Shown here in pieces: positions 17,677-27,500 of a DNA stretch of 64,000 nt. Where the stretch lies: positions 71,884 to 135,883 of the forward strand of contig NZ_BAAAMN010000005.1 in NCBI RefSeq assembly GCF_039529295.1. Direction: 5' to 3'. Position 1 is the stretch's first letter. The number at the start of each line of letters is the position of its first letter. The translations under genes were made by a program, and so were the position numbers. Below the pieces are notes generated by a model. That model searched no databases and was not told where the DNA came from. It was given only the letters and a program-made list of their open reading frames with translations. Source of the DNA: Yaniella flava (GTDB lineage: Bacteria; Actinomycetota; Actinomycetes; Actinomycetales; Micrococcaceae).

Positions 17677-20229
17677 TTAGGCAGCGAGTTCAGCCCGTGC
17701 CCGAACCGGTATAACCTTCAGGCCATCATCCTCGACGGTCACATGTACGCTATCGCCGTCCTGGACCGACTCGGAGACCAAGAGATCAGCAACCTTATCG
17801 TCCAGCTCGCGCTGAATGACACGGCGCATTGGACGAGCACCGTAGGCCGGCTGGTAGCTGGCATTGGCAATCCAGTCTCGTGCGTCGTTATCGACATCGA
17901 GCGTAATGCCCTGGGCAACGAGACGCTGTTCAGAATCGCGCAACTGCATGCCGACAATCTCGCGGAGCTGCTCGGAGCTCAACGGGTTGAACAACAAGGT
18001 GTCGTCAATACGGTTGAGGAACTCTGGACGCATGAACTCACGCACCCGGCCCATTACTTTTTGCTCGGTATCGCGCTGTGTTGCCGCCGCGTCACCGGAC
18101 ACAAAGCCCAGCGGTGCGCCAGTTGATGACAAGAACTCGGAACCCAAGTTCGAAGTCATGATTAACACGGTATTGCGGAAATCTACGGTACGACCCTGAC
18201 CATCGGTGAGGCGTCCATCGTCGAGTACCTGCAGCAGCATGTTGAACACATCGGGGTGGGCCTTCTCGATTTCATCGAGCAGAATCACCGAGTATGGACG
18301 ACGACGAACCTGTTCGGTGAGTTGCCCGGCCTCGTCATAGCCGACGTAGCCCGGAGGGGCACCGACCAGACGTGAGACGGTGTGACGTTCACCGAATTCC
18401 GACATATCCAACCGGACCATCGCATCGGCATCGTCAAAGAGTGAATGCGCCAGTGATTTGGCCAGTTCGGTTTTGCCGACACCGGTGGGGCCCAGGAACA
18501 GAAAGCTGCCGACCGGGCGGGATGGATCAGCCATCCCGGTGCGTGACCGACGAATCGACTTCGCTATGGCAGAGACCGGATCGTCTTGGCCAACCACCCG
18601 CTCGTGGAGTTCGTCCTCGAGACGAGCCAAACGCGATTTCTCGGCTTCGGTCATGCGCGCAGCTGGAATGCCGGTGGCGCGCGAAACCATCTCTGCGATG
18701 GCATCCTCGTCCACGACAGACGATCCCGTCGCAGGCTGGGCAGCGGCTGCAGCCAATTGTTCGCTGATCTGGTGAACCTGGTCCCGAAGTTCGGTGGCAC
18801 GTTCGTAGTTCTCGGCGTTGACCGCAGCATTCTTCTCCGATTCCAGATCGGCAAGCTTTGAGCGCAATGCTTCGGTATCCACTTCGGGCCCGTCATTGAG
18901 CGGTCCACGTTTCAGCGACAATCGGGCACCGGCCTGATCGATCAAGTCGATGGCCTTATCCGGTAAAAACCGATCGGTAATGTAGCGGTTGGATAGCTCG
19001 ACGGCAGCTCGAAGTGCCGCGTCGGTGTAGGTCACGTGGTGGTGGTCCGCATAGCGATCTGCCAGTCCATTCATGATTTGTACGGCATCCTCGATCGAAG
19101 GCTCGCCAACGGTGACCGGCTGGAACCGGCGTTCTAGCGCTGAGTCCTTTTCGATGGTGCGGTATTCCTTGAGGGTGGTAGCACCGACCATGTGCAGATC
19201 GCCGCGGGCGAGGCGTGGTTTGAGAATATTGCCGGCGTCCATGCCACCAGATTCTCCTGAACCGCCAGCACCGACCACGGTGTGCAGCTCATCGATAAAG
19301 ACGATGGTGTTACCGTCTTCGGTAATCTCGTCCATTGCATCGGTGAGACGTTCTTCGAAGTCACCGCGGTACCGAGTGCCAGCGATCATCCCGGCAAGAT
19401 CCAAGGTGATGACGCGACGGCCCTTGAGCTGGGCTGGTACTTCGTCATCAATGATGGCTTGGGCCAAGCCCTCCGCAATAGAGGTTTTGCCGACACCTGC
19501 TTCACCGATCAGTACCGGGTTGTTCTTGGTGCGACGAGCCAGCACCTCAATGGTCTGCTCGATCTCATCTCCACGCCCGATGACGGGATCCAGCCGTCCG
19601 GCTTGGGCTTCGGCGGTGAGGTCCAAGCCGAATTTTTCCAGCATAGATTCCTCACCGTCGCCTTGACCCTCGTTGTGGGTACCGGGCTGTCCGGTAGGTC
19701 CCTGCTGTTGTGCTCCGGCTTGAAGTGACTGCGGGGTCACGCCGGCCTGTGCCAACAGTGCACCGGCGGGGGAATCGTGGTTCAACACGAAAGCAAAAAA
19801 TACGTGCTCTGGGTCAATGTAGGTTGATCCGAATGCGCGTGCTACTTGGTAGCCGTCAAGCAGAGCCTTTTGAGCCGAGGCGTTGAGCGATGCCGTGGCG
19901 TCGCCTTTCTCCTCTAGGGCTGCTGGTAGGCGTTCGTCCACGGCGGTGATGATGGTTTTCGGATCAGCACCGGCCTGGCGTACCCCAGCAGCTGCGGGGT
20001 CTTCGGCGAGCATGACGCGCAGGATGTGGAGCGCGTCGACATCAGCCTGGCCACGTTCTACAGCGAATTTCGCGGCTGCTTGAATGATGTCGTGGGTCCG
20101 CTTGCTGAGCAGACGGTTAATATCTACGGGACGTCCCTGACGTCCGGCTCGCTGACCCTGAAGGTAGCGAGCAAAGAATTCGTCGAAGGAGTCGCCGTTG
20201 GAACCGGCGGAACCAAAGAATGCGGGCAT
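17677..20229 (-). CDS. ClpC/ClpE-like AAA+ unfoldase (Clp ATPase)
   Basis: 850 residues. The N-terminal Clp-N repeat domain covers about 30-160. NBD1 has Walker A GEAGVGKTS, a UVR-like segment (ENYERATELRDQV) lies in the short middle region, and NBD2 has GPTGVGKTE. The APLGF loop in NBD2 fits a ClpP-binding LGF motif, so this is a protease partner rather than a ClpB disaggregase, which would have a long coiled M domain. ATG 20229 has a strong AGGAGGA; the 13 codons upstream are unlikely to be translated. Two HAIR sites around its promoter point to HspR heat-shock control. Confidence in the exact ClpC/ClpE class is moderate. Confidence 0.9.
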   Translation of the reverse strand: MPAFFGSAGSNGDSFDEFFARYLQGQRAGRQGRPVDINRLLSKRTHDIIQAAAKFAVERGQADVDALHILRVMLAEDPAAAGVRQAGADPKTIITAVDERLPAALEEKGDATASLNASAQKALLDGYQVARAFGSTYIDPEHVFFAFVLNHDSPAGALLAQAGVTPQSLQAGAQQQGPTGQPGTHNEGQGDGEESMLEKFGLDLTAEAQAGRLDPVIGRGDEIEQTIEVLARRTKNNPVLIGEAGVGKTSIAEGLAQAIIDDEVPAQLKGRRVITLDLAGMIAGTRYRGDFEERLTDAMDEITEDGNTIVFIDELHTVVGAGGSGESGGMDAGNILKPRLARGDLHMVGATTLKEYRTIEKDSALERRFQPVTVGEPSIEDAVQIMNGLADRYADHHHVTYTDAALRAAVELSNRYITDRFLPDKAIDLIDQAGARLSLKRGPLNDGPEVDTEALRSKLADLESEKNAAVNAENYERATELRDQVHQISEQLAAAAAQPATGSSVVDEDAIAEMVSRATGIPAARMTEAEKSRLARLEDELHERVVGQDDPVSAIAKSIRRSRTGMADPSRPVGSFLFLGPTGVGKTELAKSLAHSLFDDADAMVRLDMSEFGERHTVSRLVGAPPGYVGYDEAGQLTEQVRRRPYSVILLDEIEKAHPDVFNMLLQVLDDGRLTDGQGRTVDFRNTVLIMTSNLGSEFLSSTGAPLGFVSGDAAATQRDTEQKVMGRVREFMRPEFLNRIDDTLLFNPLSSEQLREIVGMQLRDSEQRLVAQGITLDVDNDARDWIANASYQPAYGARPMRRVIQRELDDKVADLLVSESVQDGDSVHVTVEDDGLKVIPVRARAELAA

Positions 20230-20272
20230 TATGTGTCCTCCTAGTGGTTTGTGCAGAGGGTTCTGCACAGAA

Positions 20273-20293
20273 GTTGAGTGTTCTTAACTCAAG
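20273..20293 (-). promoter_or_regulatory. HAIR (HspR) operator, proximal
   Basis: On the minus strand CTTGAGT-N7-ACTCAAC, against the known HAIR consensus CTTGAGT-N7-ACTCAAG (one mismatch). It lies between the predicted transcription start and the clp start codon. Confidence 0.85.
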
Positions 20294-20312
20294 TAACGCA
20301 TCGTTGATCGAC

Positions 20313-20341
20313 ATTATTCCGAGAAATGTTCGATTGGTCAA
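20313..20341 (-). promoter_or_regulatory. Promoter of the clp gene
   Basis: On the minus strand TTGACC (20336-20341), 17-base spacer, AATAAT (20313-20318). The predicted start near 20306 gives a leader of about 77 bases. HAIR sites lie on both sides. Confidence 0.7.
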
Positions 20342-20345
20342 GAAA

Positions 20346-20366
20346 CTTGAGTGAACCTAGCTCAAC
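20346..20366 (+). promoter_or_regulatory. HAIR (HspR) operator, distal
   Basis: CTTGAGT-N7-GCTCAAC, two mismatches to the HAIR consensus in the right half. It lies just upstream of the clp -35 box, 73 bases from the first site. Confidence 0.75.
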
Positions 20367-20401
20367 TAACGGGGAGGGTGCCCAAATATTCCGGAGAGCC
20401 T

Positions 20402-21133
20402 CTAAGAGCGTTTCTCCACGGGCCACTCGCGAGATACCGTGGCTTCCGGGTTTTTCCGACGCAAGTACTGCTCGAAGCTTGCGGACTGGTCCGACTTCCA
20501 ACGAATCTGGTGATCGAACAGTTCTTCGAGTGACACATCAAATTTGCCCGGGAATTTCGCCACCATGGCTTGGCATACTTGGACCGCGGCAATCGAATCG
20601 GCTTGCGATGTGTGAGCGTTGTCGAGGAGTACGCCGTAGTGTTGGCATGCCGCTTCGAGTGTGCGCTTGCCCTTACGATACGTGTCTGCGTATTTGTCTA
20701 GAACATAGGGATCCACGACCCCAACGACGGGAAACTCGTTGGCATCTCGCCGTGCTAACTCGGCTGTGAGCAGGGTGAAGTCATAGACTCCGTTGTAAGC
20801 GATAATTGGCACGCGGTGATGCATGAAATCTGACAGTGTGGCCACGATTTCATTGAGGCCCTGGGCGGCATCCATGCCGTGTTCGCGTGCGTACTCAGTG
20901 GAAATACCATGTACTGCGGCTGCCTCGGGCGGGATGTCCACTTCGGGATTGAGTAACCATTCGGCACTGGTACGCATATGCCCGTCAGGATCCATGAGGA
21001 CGATGGAGGCAGTCACGATACGTGCCTCGTGCGGGTTGCGTCCGGTGGTTTCTAAATCGAACCCCACCATTGAGCCGGTATGCCAGGGGTCATTCGGTCC
21101 AGGAATTGTCAACACAGATTCTGCTTTGATCAT
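20402..21133 (-). CDS. DEDDh 3'-5' exonuclease (DnaQ-like)
   Basis: 243 residues. Exo I motif FDLETTG near residue 25, Exo II with AYNGVYDF near 113, Exo III with HTSQADSIAAV near 175 (H-x4-D of the DEDDh class). It resembles DNA polymerase III epsilon-like exonucleases encoded singly in actinobacteria. It could act in repair or RNA/DNA trimming; the sequence does not decide. The minus-strand TATTTT box ends 6 bases before the ATG with no ribosome binding site, so the mRNA is probably leaderless. It is divergent from adnA. Confidence 0.88.
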   Translation of the reverse strand: MIKAESVLTIPGPNDPWHTGSMVGFDLETTGRNPHEARIVTASIVLMDPDGHMRTSAEWLLNPEVDIPPEAAAVHGISTEYAREHGMDAAQGLNEIVATLSDFMHHRVPIIAYNGVYDFTLLTAELARRDANEFPVVGVVDPYVLDKYADTYRKGKRTLEAACQHYGVLLDNAHTSQADSIAAVQVCQAMVAKFPGKFDVSLEELFDHQIRWKSDQSASFEQYLRRKNPEATVSREWPVEKRS

Positions 21134-21240
21134 GGTTCTAAAATACCTTGTCGTGCATTCTGTATGCGAGCACTACGTCACTTGTGGATCATGACTGAGC
21201 TTGTGGAGAGTTTGGGCGGTTATATGACAAAAGTGGTTCA

Positions 21241-24200
21241 ATGGAGAGCATGGTTTCAACTCCGCAATTGCTTCGGCCCAAGAACCTCTTTCGTACTGCA
21301 CCTCAACTTGATGTCCGTCAACAAGATGTTGTCGATCAGGCGCCGGGACACGGGCCGATGCTGGTGCTTGGGGGCCCGGGCAGCGGAAAAACCACGGCGG
21401 CGGTCGAGTACGCGGTTGCCAAAATCAAGGCGGGAGTACCCACGAGCCAGGTCCTGTTGCTCACGAACACGCGTACGGCAGCTTCGCAACTGCGCAATCA
21501 GCTCACGGCACGCCTGAATTTTGAGGCTATTGACTCTCGGTCGGAAACCCCCGTGCGTTCGTTCGCGTCCTACGCGTTTGATCTGATCACGCGTATTCGT
21601 GAAGACCACGTCGCCACGCCAAGGCTGCTGGCCGGTGCCGAGCAAGATCGGGTGATTGCCGAACTTATCGAAGGGTATATGACCGACCCCGAGTTGGCAC
21701 TCGAATGGCCTGAAAGTCTTGCCCAAGCTGTCGGGCTGCGGGGACTGCGTCATGAATTGCGTGAGCTGATTGACCGCAGTGCAGAATACGGTATCCAACC
21801 GGGACAACTTGAAGCGCTGGGTCGCAGCAAGGGACGTGCCGAATGGAGACTTGCGGCGACGATCCTGCAGGACTACCGCGATGTCTTAGACCTTTCAGGT
21901 GATGATGCCTACGACGCCTCCGGGCTCATCACGTCCGCGGCTGATCTATGGGAAGCCAACCCAAACTTTGCGGCGGACGAAACACAGCGCATTCAGCACA
22001 TCATCATCGATGACTTCCAGGACGCCACACCGGCGATCCACCGGCTCGTCAAACTCATCGGCACCCAACGCGATATTGTCATCACCGCAAACCCCGACAC
22101 CACGGTGCAAGGCTTTCGCGGGGCGAGACCGCAGGCACTGGCGCAGTGGCCACAGATCCTGGCACCGGACGCCACGGTCACGACGATAGACGCCGGATAC
22201 CGCATGGGCGAACAACTCAACGCCGCATATCAGCGCACCGTGGGTCGCATCCCCGCAGTCGCTGGGTTCCCAGATATTCGGGCACGCCTCACGTCTGCCA
22301 CACATGATGATAGCGTCGCCGTGCATCGTCTGGCGTCTCCGGTGCAAGAGCACCTCTTTATTCTGCAGCAAGTCTTGGAACTCCATCACCGTGAAGGTGT
22401 CGCTTTTGACGACATGGCCGTGCTAGCTCGTACCGCATCCAAGGTTTCCGAAGTCGCGACCGCGCTGGAATCAGAAGCGATCCCCGTGGCCCGGTCCATC
22501 TCAGAAGTCATGTTGAATCAGCAGCCGGCTGCCGCACCACTGTTGGTGCTGACCAGTGCAGCAGATGCTGTGGCACGAGGCAGCGGCGAGACCGCTACGG
22601 GGTTGGAGCCTGCCGACCTGCACTGGTTGATCACCGGTCGATACGGTGCCTCAACCCCGCTAGAATTACGCAACCTACGCCGCCGTTTATTGTCTGTGGA
22701 ACGCGACGAGAAGGGTACGCGCGCCTCGGCGGAACTACTCGATGAGCTCGTCGCCAACCCGAATGAAGCGGCCTCACTATTAGCACTAGATGCTGATCGT
22801 CCAATGCCTCGATATGCCAGAGGAGCGGTGCGTATTGGCCGCATGTTAGCTGCCATGACAACGGCTACCGTCGAGGAAAAAGCTTCGGCAGAAATGGTGC
22901 TGTGGGCCGGGTGGGCGACAGCCCTGCCCGAAGTCGGCAACGTGTGGGAAGAACAAGCTCTGGGCGACGACAAGGATGCCGCAGTTCGGGCGAATCGGGA
23001 TCTGGACTCAGCAGTCGCCCTGTTTGAAGCAGCCGAACGGTATGTGGTGCAATTTCCCGGTCAAAGTGCCGCGGGCTTTACCGAATACTTAGCGGAGCAA
23101 GATTTACCCATGGACTCATTGTCCTCACGATCCGATCAAACAGGCGTTGCGGTGTTGACCCCTACATCCGCTGCGGGTGGTTCGTGGAACACGGTGTTTG
23201 TGGTGGGCGTCCAAGAAGGCGTGTGGCCCAACACCCGCTTGCGTGGTCAACTTTTACACACCCAAGAACTCGTGGAAGAAGTCACCGGCACCGCGGGCGA
23301 CCAACCCATCAATGAGCGCATCGCCCAAGTACGCCACGATGAACTTCAAACCTTCGCAGCCGCCATCTCACGAGCATCGCAGCGACTCATTGCCACGGCA
23401 GTCGCCGATGCAGACCATCAACCCTCCATGTTCATTGAACGGCTCGACCCGTGGCCACCCACGGATGACCACCCCGTGCGTCCATACACCACCGTCGCTA
23501 CACCGCTGACGGTGAGTGGACTGGTCATCGACTTGCGTCGCACACTTGAAGAAGCCCAACGCACTCTGTCGATGACTACTGATCCTCATAAGGTTGAGCT
23601 GTTGGAAGCAGGTGCCACGCAAGCGGCAGAAGGTCTCGCCGTGCTGGCAGAAGGCGGGATCTCAACCGCGAGCCCCGACAATTGGTGGGGCCTGCTGGAA
23701 CTGTCCACCCAGACTCCGATCCACGGGATAGACGAGACGGGTGCAGCCAACCGCATTCGCTTATCCCCATCGACGGTCGAAACAGCCGTGGAATCACCCC
23801 TGCGATGGTTTATCTACCAGGTCTCCACATCGGCGTCCTCGCCCGCTGCTGCGACCGGCACATTCGTGCACGCGATCGCAGAGAAATATCCGCAAGCAGA
23901 TGTCGGCGAGATGTATGCCGAGCTCAAGGCGAAGTTCCCGGTGTTGGCCGCGGAAGCCGGCATTGAACCCGGCTGGGAATATGACGCACTGTATGCCAAA
24001 GCGCAACGTGCCCTAGAGTTCTTCTACGAATACGTCTCGGGTATGAGCGCAGGCTATACGACCGGCCGTGGGCAAACCAAAGAAGAATTTGGACCCCGTA
24101 CACTTGTGGCCGTCGAGCAGCGCGTCAGCGTCGATCTGACGGTCGATGACCTCCCAGTGCAGCTGAACGGCGTCATCGACCGTGTGGAAGTCGACCACAC

Positions 24201-24570
24201 CGGACGCCCCTATGTCGTGGACCTCAAAACCGGCTCGACCAATGTCAGCGGCGAATCGATGCTGCGATTGCCCCAGCTTGGCGTCTATCAAGCCATGGTA
24301 AAGGCCGGGGCACTCACCGATATCGTTGAGCGGACTGATCCGGCCGGTGCTGCACTGGTACAACTCGGCAAAAATCGGGCTTCAGTCCAGATCCAGCCTC
24401 AAGCACCGCTCGGGGCAGAACGCTCCTGGGCCGAAGATGACATCGCTGATGCCGCTCGATGGGTTCAGGGACCCTATTTTTACAACGTTCACCAGGGTGA
24501 AGACTGCAACCTCGCAGCGCTGTGCCCCATCTGTACGGAAGGACAACAGGTAACCGAATGGCTGGTCTAA
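21241..24570 (+). CDS. adnA: AdnA-like helicase-nuclease subunit (UvrD + RecB-type nuclease)
   Basis: 1109 residues. Walker A GGPGSGKT at 44-51; motif II reads IIIDDFQDAT, with Asp in place of the usual DE. In mycobacterial AdnAB the AdnA motor is likewise the weaker one. UvrD-like domains 1A/2A follow to about 780. The C-terminal PD-(D/E)XK nuclease shows GTFVHAIAE, GVIDRVEV, VVDLKTG and QLGVY. A C-x5-C-x2-C set lies near the end, but the expected first cysteine before PLRW is Ser (ESPLRW). It works with AdnB to resect double-strand breaks. A second ATG at 21250 has GGAG close by. Confidence 0.9.
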   Translation: MESMVSTPQLLRPKNLFRTAPQLDVRQQDVVDQAPGHGPMLVLGGPGSGKTTAAVEYAVAKIKAGVPTSQVLLLTNTRTAASQLRNQLTARLNFEAIDSRSETPVRSFASYAFDLITRIREDHVATPRLLAGAEQDRVIAELIEGYMTDPELALEWPESLAQAVGLRGLRHELRELIDRSAEYGIQPGQLEALGRSKGRAEWRLAATILQDYRDVLDLSGDDAYDASGLITSAADLWEANPNFAADETQRIQHIIIDDFQDATPAIHRLVKLIGTQRDIVITANPDTTVQGFRGARPQALAQWPQILAPDATVTTIDAGYRMGEQLNAAYQRTVGRIPAVAGFPDIRARLTSATHDDSVAVHRLASPVQEHLFILQQVLELHHREGVAFDDMAVLARTASKVSEVATALESEAIPVARSISEVMLNQQPAAAPLLVLTSAADAVARGSGETATGLEPADLHWLITGRYGASTPLELRNLRRRLLSVERDEKGTRASAELLDELVANPNEAASLLALDADRPMPRYARGAVRIGRMLAAMTTATVEEKASAEMVLWAGWATALPEVGNVWEEQALGDDKDAAVRANRDLDSAVALFEAAERYVVQFPGQSAAGFTEYLAEQDLPMDSLSSRSDQTGVAVLTPTSAAGGSWNTVFVVGVQEGVWPNTRLRGQLLHTQELVEEVTGTAGDQPINERIAQVRHDELQTFAAAISRASQRLIATAVADADHQPSMFIERLDPWPPTDDHPVRPYTTVATPLTVSGLVIDLRRTLEEAQRTLSMTTDPHKVELLEAGATQAAEGLAVLAEGGISTASPDNWWGLLELSTQTPIHGIDETGAANRIRLSPSTVETAVESPLRWFIYQVSTSASSPAAATGTFVHAIAEKYPQADVGEMYAELKAKFPVLAAEAGIEPGWEYDALYAKAQRALEFFYEYVSGMSAGYTTGRGQTKEEFGPRTLVAVEQRVSVDLTVDDLPVQLNGVIDRVEVDHTGRPYVVDLKTGSTNVSGESMLRLPQLGVYQAMVKAGALTDIVERTDPAGAALVQLGKNRASVQIQPQAPLGAERSWAEDDIADAARWVQGPYFYNVHQGEDCNLAALCPICTEGQQVTEWLV

Positions 24571-27500
24571 CATGGGGGCACCCACCGCGCTATAGTGCTC
24601 ACGAGCTGACCGATCTGCTCGAAGACCACAAACCCGTTGCAAAGCGCCTGTATCCAACACAGGAGCAAACGGCCATTATCGAGGCCGGTCCCGATCCGTT
24701 ACTCGTCGTTGCTGGTGCAGGTTCCGGGAAGACGCACACCATGACCGACCGCGTGATCTGGTTGATAGCCAACGGGTATGTCCGTCCCGAAGAAGTGCTT
24801 GGCGTAACCTTTACCCGCAAGGCCGCAGGCGAGCTTGAATCCCGAGTCAATAACGCGATCGAACAGCTCGCTGACCGCGATGACATTGAATTGGCCTTCG
24901 ATACCGCAGACCTCGGTCAAGCCACCGTCACCACGTATCACTCCTATGCCAACTCCCTGGTGGCAGATCATGGACTGCGCATCGGCGTGGAACCAGATGC
25001 TCGGCTCATTGGTGAGGCCGAGTCATACCAGCTGGTCACTGACGTTGTCTACGATCATGACTCAGAAATTGACCTCAGTGATGTGCACTCGCAAGACCTC
25101 ACAGACATCATCGCCAACGCCGTTCGGGACCGACCGTTATCATCCACCATCAAGGCCGTGAAAAAGCTCGCCGGGGATTGTGCCGAACACCTTGTAGAAC
25201 CAGCCCAGGTGCGCGATGCGCTCGCAGAAATGTTCACGTTTGGGCAAGGTCTGCCGGTCACCAAAGCGATGTCGCAAAGTACTGCATCGGTGTTCACCAT
25301 GCTCAAACTTCGCGCCAAGATCTCCGATATGGTCGCTGCTTACCTGGAGAAGAAAAAAGAACACAACGTCATGGACTACGGTGACCTGGTACGTTACGCA
25401 GCTGTCATCGCCACACAACTGCCAGAAGTTCGGACCATCGAACGCGAGAAATACAAGATCGTCTTGCTTGACGAATTCCAGGACACTTCGCATGCTCAGC
25501 TGCAACTGTTCTCCCACCTCTTTGGTCGCGGGGATGGGACGCAAGCGTCGCACTCGGTTACTGCAGTGGGGGACCCAAACCAGTCCATTTATGGATTTCG
25601 TGGGGCCTCGGCAGGCCAGCTGTTTTCCTTTGTCGAGGAGTTTGGTGCCGAGCAACTCGAACTGACGACGGCTTGGCGGAACAGTAGCGACATTTTGGAT
25701 ATGGCAAACCACGTCGCCCAACCGCTGCGCGACTCCGCCGTTCAAGGCCAAGTGATACCCCAACTCCAGGCGAAGCAGCAAGCTGAAGCCGGGGTCGTGG
25801 AATTGAACTGGTTCGAATCGGCCGATAATGAAGCCGGCCAATTAGCCGACCGCGTCAAAGAACTTGGCATCGAGGATGGCACCAATACCGCGGCCATCCT
25901 GTGCCGAGCCAAGAAGCAATTCCCACCGTTGATCGAAGCACTCGAGGCCCGGGGCATCTCCTATGAGGTCGTCGGCCTTGCCGGACTGTTGGGCATTCCT
26001 GAAGTCATTGAAATTGTTGCGATTCTTAAAATCCTTGCTGACCCACAATCCTCTGACGCTTTACTACGTGTGTTGTCCAACGCCCGATGGCGTATAGGGC
26101 CCGAGGACCTCTGGGTCTTGAACGCATTTGCGCGTAGTCTTGATCGGCAAGATCGCAATGATCCGTTAGATTCTGATACGTCTCCGCAAGAAGACATTGA
26201 TCATCCATCAATGATCAATGCGATCCTGCGGTTACCAAGAGACAACTGGACCAGCCCGCGAGGACAGACCTTTAGTGAGCTCGGCTTTCAACGTCTGCAG
26301 CGGTTTGGCAACGCATTACAAGAGCTGATGCGCCAGATTCACCTCCCCATCCCGACCTTGATCCGACAGATCGAAAAGTCTACCGGGCTCGGCGTCGAAA
26401 TAGCGGTGCGGCCAGGTGGCGCAACGATTGATGCGCGCCGGTATCTGGATGAATTCTTGCGCATTGCCGAGAACTTTCAGGCTTCCGCTGACCACACACG
26501 CACTTTGGACCTGGTCACGTTTCTCACCTGGTTAGAAACTGCCGCGGTGGAGGAAAATGGGTTGGACATGCCTCCGGAACAACCAAAACCTGGTGCCGTG
26601 CAGATTATGACCATGCATGCTTCGAAAGGTTTGGAATGGGATGCTGTCTTTGTGCCGGGACTGAATCAAAATACGTTTCCGGGCGAGCAGCACGATTTGT
26701 GGACTAGCGCATCTCGTGGGGATTTGCCGTGGCCACTTCGTGGCGACCGTGACACCTTACCCAAGTGGGAACAGCACGCCGCATCGGATGTTCGTGAATG
26801 GGCAGGATTATCTGGCGTCGACGGGTGGTCGGCCAAAATGGCCGAAACCATGGCAGAGACGCAAGGTCGTGAAGTGCTCACGCTCAAAGAGCAAGTGAAA
26901 CTGCACGAACTCTCCGAAGCTCGCAGACTCGCCTACGTTGCATTTACCCGCGCGAAAGATTTGTTGTGGGTCTCGGGTGCCCACTGGCAAGGCACCCTCA
27001 AAAAGCCGGCTCCAATGTCGGTGTTTTTGGAAGAGATGGTGCAATACCAGGACGACCACGGTCTCGACCAAAAAGCGTATTGGGCTACTGAATTCCCCGA
27101 GGAGAATCCAAGAAGCTCTCGTGCGGTCGTGGCCAAGTGGCCATATGACCCACTCGATGGCCCGGACCATTACCGGGTTGAGGCCCGCGACGACGGCCGG
27201 CTACCAGAGCCTGATGAGCACGCCGTGCTGGTGCGCCGAAGTCATCCTCGTCGCGAAGTTTTGGAGCAGAGCGCAGCCCGCGTCCGTGCTGCGGTAGCTT
27301 CCAAGGAGCAGCTCGACGACGATCTGGCGCAACGCATCGATTGGGTATTAGACCGCGCCCAGGTTCCGATTACCAATGATGTGCACATGCCTGAACATAT
27401 TTCAACCAGCCGTTTTGTAGAGCTAGCGAAAGACCCCGCCGCCGTGGCGCGCCAGATTCGGCGGCCTATGCCACAGCGGCCAACGTCTGCAGCACGCGAG

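Noticed and set aside
25140..25841. 233-codon open frame on the minus strand
   Set aside because: Antisense to conserved helicase motifs of adnB, with no start signal.
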